Below the pieces are notes generated by a model, which was not told where the DNA came from, ran no database searches, and saw only the letters and a program-made list of their open reading frames with translations. A program made the position numbers and the translations under genes. DNA of 26,252 nt. Source: Methanobacteriaceae archaeon UBA349 (GTDB lineage Archaea > Methanobacteriota > Methanobacteria > Methanobacteriales > Methanobacteriaceae). The DNA is taken from positions 4,405-30,656 of the forward strand of contig DAWK01000160.1 in the NCBI GenBank assembly GCA_002509745.1, given 5' to 3'. Below, piece after piece: positions 23,037-26,252 of this stretch (positions are counted from its first letter, which is position 1; each line of letters begins with the position of its first letter).

Positions 23037-24997
23037 AATCCTCCTTTTCTGGTTTTAATTGCCTGACCCACTTGGAAATCCATTATTTCAGCACTATTTA
23101 AAAGTGCCTTACCAAAGGCCAGTAAATCATCATTTTCATTTACAATTAAAACCTCTTCATTAGATTTTATATTCTTATCACATTCTATAACAAATTTAGC
23201 AAATATACTTTTTCCCTCACGAGCATATGGTTCAGAGTCTGCATTCACCACAACCCTATTTTTAGGAAATTCCATTCTAGAATGAAGTCGCCGGGCACCT
23301 TCTTTACTGAGAACAAAAAATCCGTCTGATGCTCTCATAGTTGCTATTAACTCTTTTCCATAATATATGTGCCTTATTTTTCCTGTTTTTTTACTTCTCA
23401 CAATTTCTAATTTGCCTGCAAAAAGCGCTTCACCCGCCCCATGTCCAAATTGGTAATCCGCTACCATAATTATTTTTTGCTGATCAGCTATTTTTATTTT
23501 AAATGATTCTGGGATTGAATAATTTAAAATTAGTTCTAATTCAAATTGTTTTACAATATCGGCACTGACAATGACTTCTTCATATTTTTCAAATAGTCCT
23601 TCTACTATTTCTTGGATAAATTTTATGGAATCCAAGTCTAATATTTTAGGAGCATCATTTTGAGCCAGAGGATATACTTCATCCAATTCAAGAGGTATCA
23701 GGCCAAAAGGAACATCCACTACCATTATTTGAAGATCATCCATTCCAGTCTTTTTAGATGAACCCATGCTATAAAATTCCCCTAATTCTTGAGGCAAATA
23801 TTTATGATAAGGTTTTCGATTAGATGGCAAAAGCATTATTCTGCTCTTTTTTGGCATTTGGCCCATTTTTTCCAGATGCCTGTATACTTCCACCCTTTTC
23901 AATGATTCTGGGCCACTATAAAAGAAAGCAGATTTTTTAGATGCGGGATCATATTTTTCCATAACGTCCATATAATTTCCTAGTTGACGGTATGCATCTA
24001 AAAGGCGAGGATGTGCTCTGCATCGGTTTTCAACAAGTTCCATTAAATTACCTTCTGCAATGGCTTGTTTTATCATCCTTATCTCTGCAAAGCTTACATT
24101 TAAGTTATGTTGAGCAATAAAAACCTTTCGCTCACTCTTTTCCATTTTTCTTAAGTCATCTGGAGTGTATTCAATACACACTGGACAGGAACATGGCATT
24201 TCAACAAGGTTTTCCAGTTTGTAAGTTCCAGAAACTGTTAAAAATCTGTCATCCTCAGCATAAAGAATATATGCTGCAGAATCAAACAAATCACAGCCCA
24301 TAGCCACTGCTAGAGCAAAAATCATAGGATGTCCAGCGCCCATTAAGTGCCTAGGCCGGGAATCTGGTAAATGAGAAACTGAGGCAATTACCACATCAAC
24401 CAAGTCTTTATATTGATATTTTTCCATTAAAGGGACCACCGCACCAATAGGATGAAGTTCAAAGTCCATTTTACCCAATTCATCAGCACATTTTGATCTT
24501 AAATCCGGAAAAGTCGATCCCTGAACCACAGAATTTAACGAAATGTCTTTTCTATATTTTAAAGATTCTTTGGCCCGTTCCAGTGTTGTTTCCAGTTCCC
24601 TTTCAGCACGGCCTCTGCTTACAAAAGGTGGTGTAGGAATATCAAGTGAAGTTCCTATATCTGAACCTATTAGTTCCTGGAATTCAATAACTTCCTGGTT
24701 GTTTATATCAACATCACCATATTCTGAAAGTTGAAAAGAACCAGAATCAGTCATTACTGGGCCATCAAAGTTTATTAAAGAATGGACACCTTCTTTTGAA
24801 GCTTTTTCCTTTAATTCTTCATTTTTGTAAATAATGTATGCATTAGTAATTACTATTTCAGCACCTAAAGATTTTACATCAATAGATTGCTTTCCCGGGT
24901 GAATCACTGGCATTAGTGCTGGTGTCCTGATTTCGCCATGTTTAGTTTTAATAATTCCGGTTCTTCCTAAATTATCTTTTAATTTTATTTCAAACAT
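23033..24997 (-). CDS. tgtA: tRNA-guanine(15) transglycosylase (arcTGT) with PUA domain
   Basis: This enzyme exchanges guanine-15 in the D-loop of archaeal tRNAs for preQ0, the first tRNA step to archaeosine. The 654 residues match full-length archaeal arcTGT. The catalytic TIM barrel (about 1-350) has MTDSGSFQLSEYG with Asp84, VVQGSTFPDLR, and CDLFDSAAY with the second active-site Asp at 239; zinc ligands start at CSCPVC (Cys269, 271, 274). Middle domains (about 360-560) and a C-terminal PUA RNA-binding domain (about 575-650, GFFVLSKEGARRLHS, RVVVNADSEPYAREG) follow. The ATG at 24997 has an AAGGAG site. It heads a group with NAC and the CpdA-like enzyme, and the stop overlaps the NAC start. 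A TATA-like box lies at 25050-25057. Confidence 0.96.
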   Translation of the reverse strand: MFEIKLKDNLGRTGIIKTKHGEIRTPALMPVIHPGKQSIDVKSLGAEIVITNAYIIYKNEELKEKASKEGVHSLINFDGPVMTDSGSFQLSEYGDVDINNQEVIEFQELIGSDIGTSLDIPTPPFVSRGRAERELETTLERAKESLKYRKDISLNSVVQGSTFPDLRSKCADELGKMDFELHPIGAVVPLMEKYQYKDLVDVVIASVSHLPDSRPRHLMGAGHPMIFALAVAMGCDLFDSAAYILYAEDDRFLTVSGTYKLENLVEMPCSCPVCIEYTPDDLRKMEKSERKVFIAQHNLNVSFAEIRMIKQAIAEGNLMELVENRCRAHPRLLDAYRQLGNYMDVMEKYDPASKKSAFFYSGPESLKRVEVYRHLEKMGQMPKKSRIMLLPSNRKPYHKYLPQELGEFYSMGSSKKTGMDDLQIMVVDVPFGLIPLELDEVYPLAQNDAPKILDLDSIKFIQEIVEGLFEKYEEVIVSADIVKQFELELILNYSIPESFKIKIADQQKIIMVADYQFGHGAGEALFAGKLEIVRSKKTGKIRHIYYGKELIATMRASDGFFVLSKEGARRLHSRMEFPKNRVVVNADSEPYAREGKSIFAKFVIECDKNIKSNEEVLIVNENDDLLAFGKALLNSAEIMDFQVGQAIKTRKGGL

Positions 24998-25391
24998 TTA
25001 TCTGTCTCCTTTTAATGGAAGATCCTCTATATGAATGTGAATCTACAATATTATAAATCTATTCAGTTAATATTAGTTGCAATCTTAATAAGAAAAAAAG
25101 ATTCAAATATTTCTTTATAAAACTTATCAGAATTTTATAGATATTAAAGTTGATTGCTAGTAAAGTAAAAATAATATTTTTTTATGTAGATTAGAAGTCC
25201 CCCATTTCCATACCATATTAGTAATAATACTAATACATAATGAAATTAATATTAATACTATTTAAATTTTTCTTGATACTGGAGCTAAATATTCAAAATA
25301 GGGATTAATAGTCAATTTTAAGCACAATTATTCCATTTCAGAACAATATTCTTACTCGTGAACAATATAATATTTATATCCTTAAAATGAA
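24998..25391. other. AT-rich intergenic region upstream of tgtA
   Basis: About 390 bases without a supportable gene. It contains the putative tgtA promoter near 25050 and a perfect AT-rich hairpin ATTAGTA-ATAA-TACTAAT at 25217-25234. The hairpin lies about 160 bases upstream of the box, with further TAATACTA-like runs to 25260. No RNA gene was recognised. Confidence 0.4.
25050..25057 (-). promoter_or_regulatory. Putative TATA box of tgtA
   Basis: On the minus strand the sequence is TTTATAAT, preceded by GA-rich bases. The expected RNA start near 25027 gives a leader of about 30 bases with the AAGGAGA ribosome site. The spacing is right for an archaeal promoter. Confidence 0.4.
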
Positions 25392-26252
25392 CTATTCCAT
25401 GACATTCCTTAGATTAGAAAGCCTTTGAGACATCTTTTTTATCCTATCTCTAGAATTAGATATTCTATTAATATTACAACCACAATAACATAATTCATTT
25501 TGACAGCAAACCAAATATAAAGCCTTTTTTGATTTTAAATCATCAATATGTAACTGATTAATATTTCTTACAACTTTGCGGCCCCACCTATTCATTTCAA
25601 TTTCTTTACCCAAAAAAATAGGTGCTTTAGCTGCAGAAGAAAATTTATATGTTCCTCTAGCCTTTTTTCTAGCAATTGAACGATTTTTAGAGATTTCAGT
25701 ACCTGATAAATCTAAAAAAGGGTCTATAAAGGGAATACCAACATCAGAAAGAGAAATCATTCTCTCATCAGCCTCGGAAATATCTTTTTTAATATTACTT
25801 AAAGAATTAGAAGCAATTGTTCCCCCGGATTTACGGCCAAAGATAGGGCCTTCACCGATATAAAACCCTGCTTCGACCAAGGCACTTCTGACCGGGGCGG
25901 CAGAGGTGTAGGTGGCTAGAACACCATCATTTTTTATAATTCGTTTTAATTCTTTGAAAAATTCAACCGTGTATAGTTCCGGAGCCTTTGAAGGGCTGAA
26001 TGGGTCTAGAAAGATAGCATCATAATAATCTGAATCAAGATTTTGGACTACTTCCCGTGCATCTTTAGAATAAATATTAAATTGAATATTTTTTGGGATA
26101 GTCCCCTTTTCAAAGTTGAATTTCGCGTAATTTTCTTTAATTAATTTTTCCTCAATGGCCTTTTTAACTATATTGTGTGTTGCTAAAGGAACTGGTACTA
26201 ATAGGCCTCCCGCAAGAGTTTCAATGGAAATTTCAATCAAATCTAAGCTTAA
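25392..26252 (-). CDS. MnmC-like SAM-dependent methyltransferase (DUF752 type), 5'-truncated
   Basis: This is the larger C-terminal part (286 residues in the window) of a Rossmann methyltransferase resembling the methyltransferase half of MnmC, which acts on wobble-uridine derivatives in tRNA. The frame stays open to the window edge; a TTG at 26240 is available, but the SAM-binding glycine loop of the family should lie upstream, so the gene is partial. Visible are IEISIETLAGGLLVP, YDAIFLDPFSPSKAPELYT (the DPF-P motif), ELKRIIKNDGVLATYTSAAPVRSAL and GRKSGGTIAS. The FAD oxidase half of bacterial MnmC is absent. A tail of about 50 residues carries CCQNELCYCGC, a possible metal site, then a basic helix. 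The tRNA substrate is inferred from the family. Confidence 0.85.
   Translation of the reverse strand, partial: LSLDLIEISIETLAGGLLVPVPLATHNIVKKAIEEKLIKENYAKFNFEKGTIPKNIQFNIYSKDAREVVQNLDSDYYDAIFLDPFSPSKAPELYTVEFFKELKRIIKNDGVLATYTSAAPVRSALVEAGFYIGEGPIFGRKSGGTIASNSLSNIKKDISEADERMISLSDVGIPFIDPFLDLSGTEISKNRSIARKKARGTYKFSSAAKAPIFLGKEIEMNRWGRKVVRNINQLHIDDLKSKKALYLVCCQNELCYCGCNINRISNSRDRIKKMSQRLSNLRNVME

Noticed and set aside
21877..25162. A 13-bp inverted repeat (tactagcaatcaa at 21877-21889 and its complement at 25150-25162) flanking the tgtA-NAC-phosphodiesterase group, suggestive of element ends.
   Set aside because: Matches of this length are expected by chance in an AT-rich window of this size, the enclosed genes are core archaeal genes, and no transposase or target duplication is present.

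Overview
The window looks like a chromosomal segment of a mesophilic hydrogenotrophic methanogen of the order Methanobacteriales, probably Methanobacterium or a close relative. The grounds are a strongly AT-rich sequence, many small coupled genes with GGTGA/GGAGG ribosome sites and TATA-box promoters, and archaeal-type genes: arcTGT with a PUA domain, archaeal NAC, a glutamate synthase split into separate domains, an FrhB-like F420 subunit, a Dsr-LP and AksF/LeuB. No rRNA, tRNA, CRISPR array, insertion sequence or phage gene was seen.

Layout. (1) 1-1055: the 3' part of a DEAD-box RNA helicase. (2) 1369-6566: a looser accessory stretch with a membrane-anchored metallophosphoesterase, a frameshifted siroheme sulfite-reductase-like protein, a small acidic protein, a double-CDGSH iron-sulfur protein, a 14-helix-type MFS exporter and the remnant of a small zinc-ribbon gene. 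(3) 6567-11480: a tightly coupled minus-strand operon, pdxT - glutaminase domain - GXGXG domain - F420-type subunit - FMN/Fe-S synthase domain. Together these make an archaeal glutamate synthase that probably takes electrons from F420H2 or ferredoxin. The F420-type subunit has its two halves in swapped order. (4) 12015-14922: malate dehydrogenase, a HEAT-repeat protein and a TPR protein. (5) 15281-18631: an AksF/LeuB-type dehydrogenase, then argB and argJ, which form the cyclic acetyl route to ornithine. (6) 18893-21505: a coupled pair of unknown function. It joins a Regnase-like NYN ribonuclease with a duplicated C-terminal domain to a membrane protein with two nucleotidyl-cyclase/palm-like domains, one with an intact GGDD motif and one degenerate. 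A small S/N-rich membrane protein follows. This is the best candidate for an undescribed system. (7) 21890-24997: arcTGT, NAC and a CpdA-like phosphodiesterase, all coupled, with a tandem duplication that created a 13-codon mini-ORF. (8) 25392-26252: a 5'-truncated MnmC-like methyltransferase.

The metabolic genes converge on glutamate: glutamate synthase makes it, argJ/argB consume it and PdxT hydrolyses glutamine for PLP synthesis. The NYN/palm pair resembles in outline the nucleotide-synthase plus RNase logic of type III CRISPR and CBASS signalling, but nothing in the sequence proves such a function. All functions are inferred from sequence motifs and remembered family features; no search was run.
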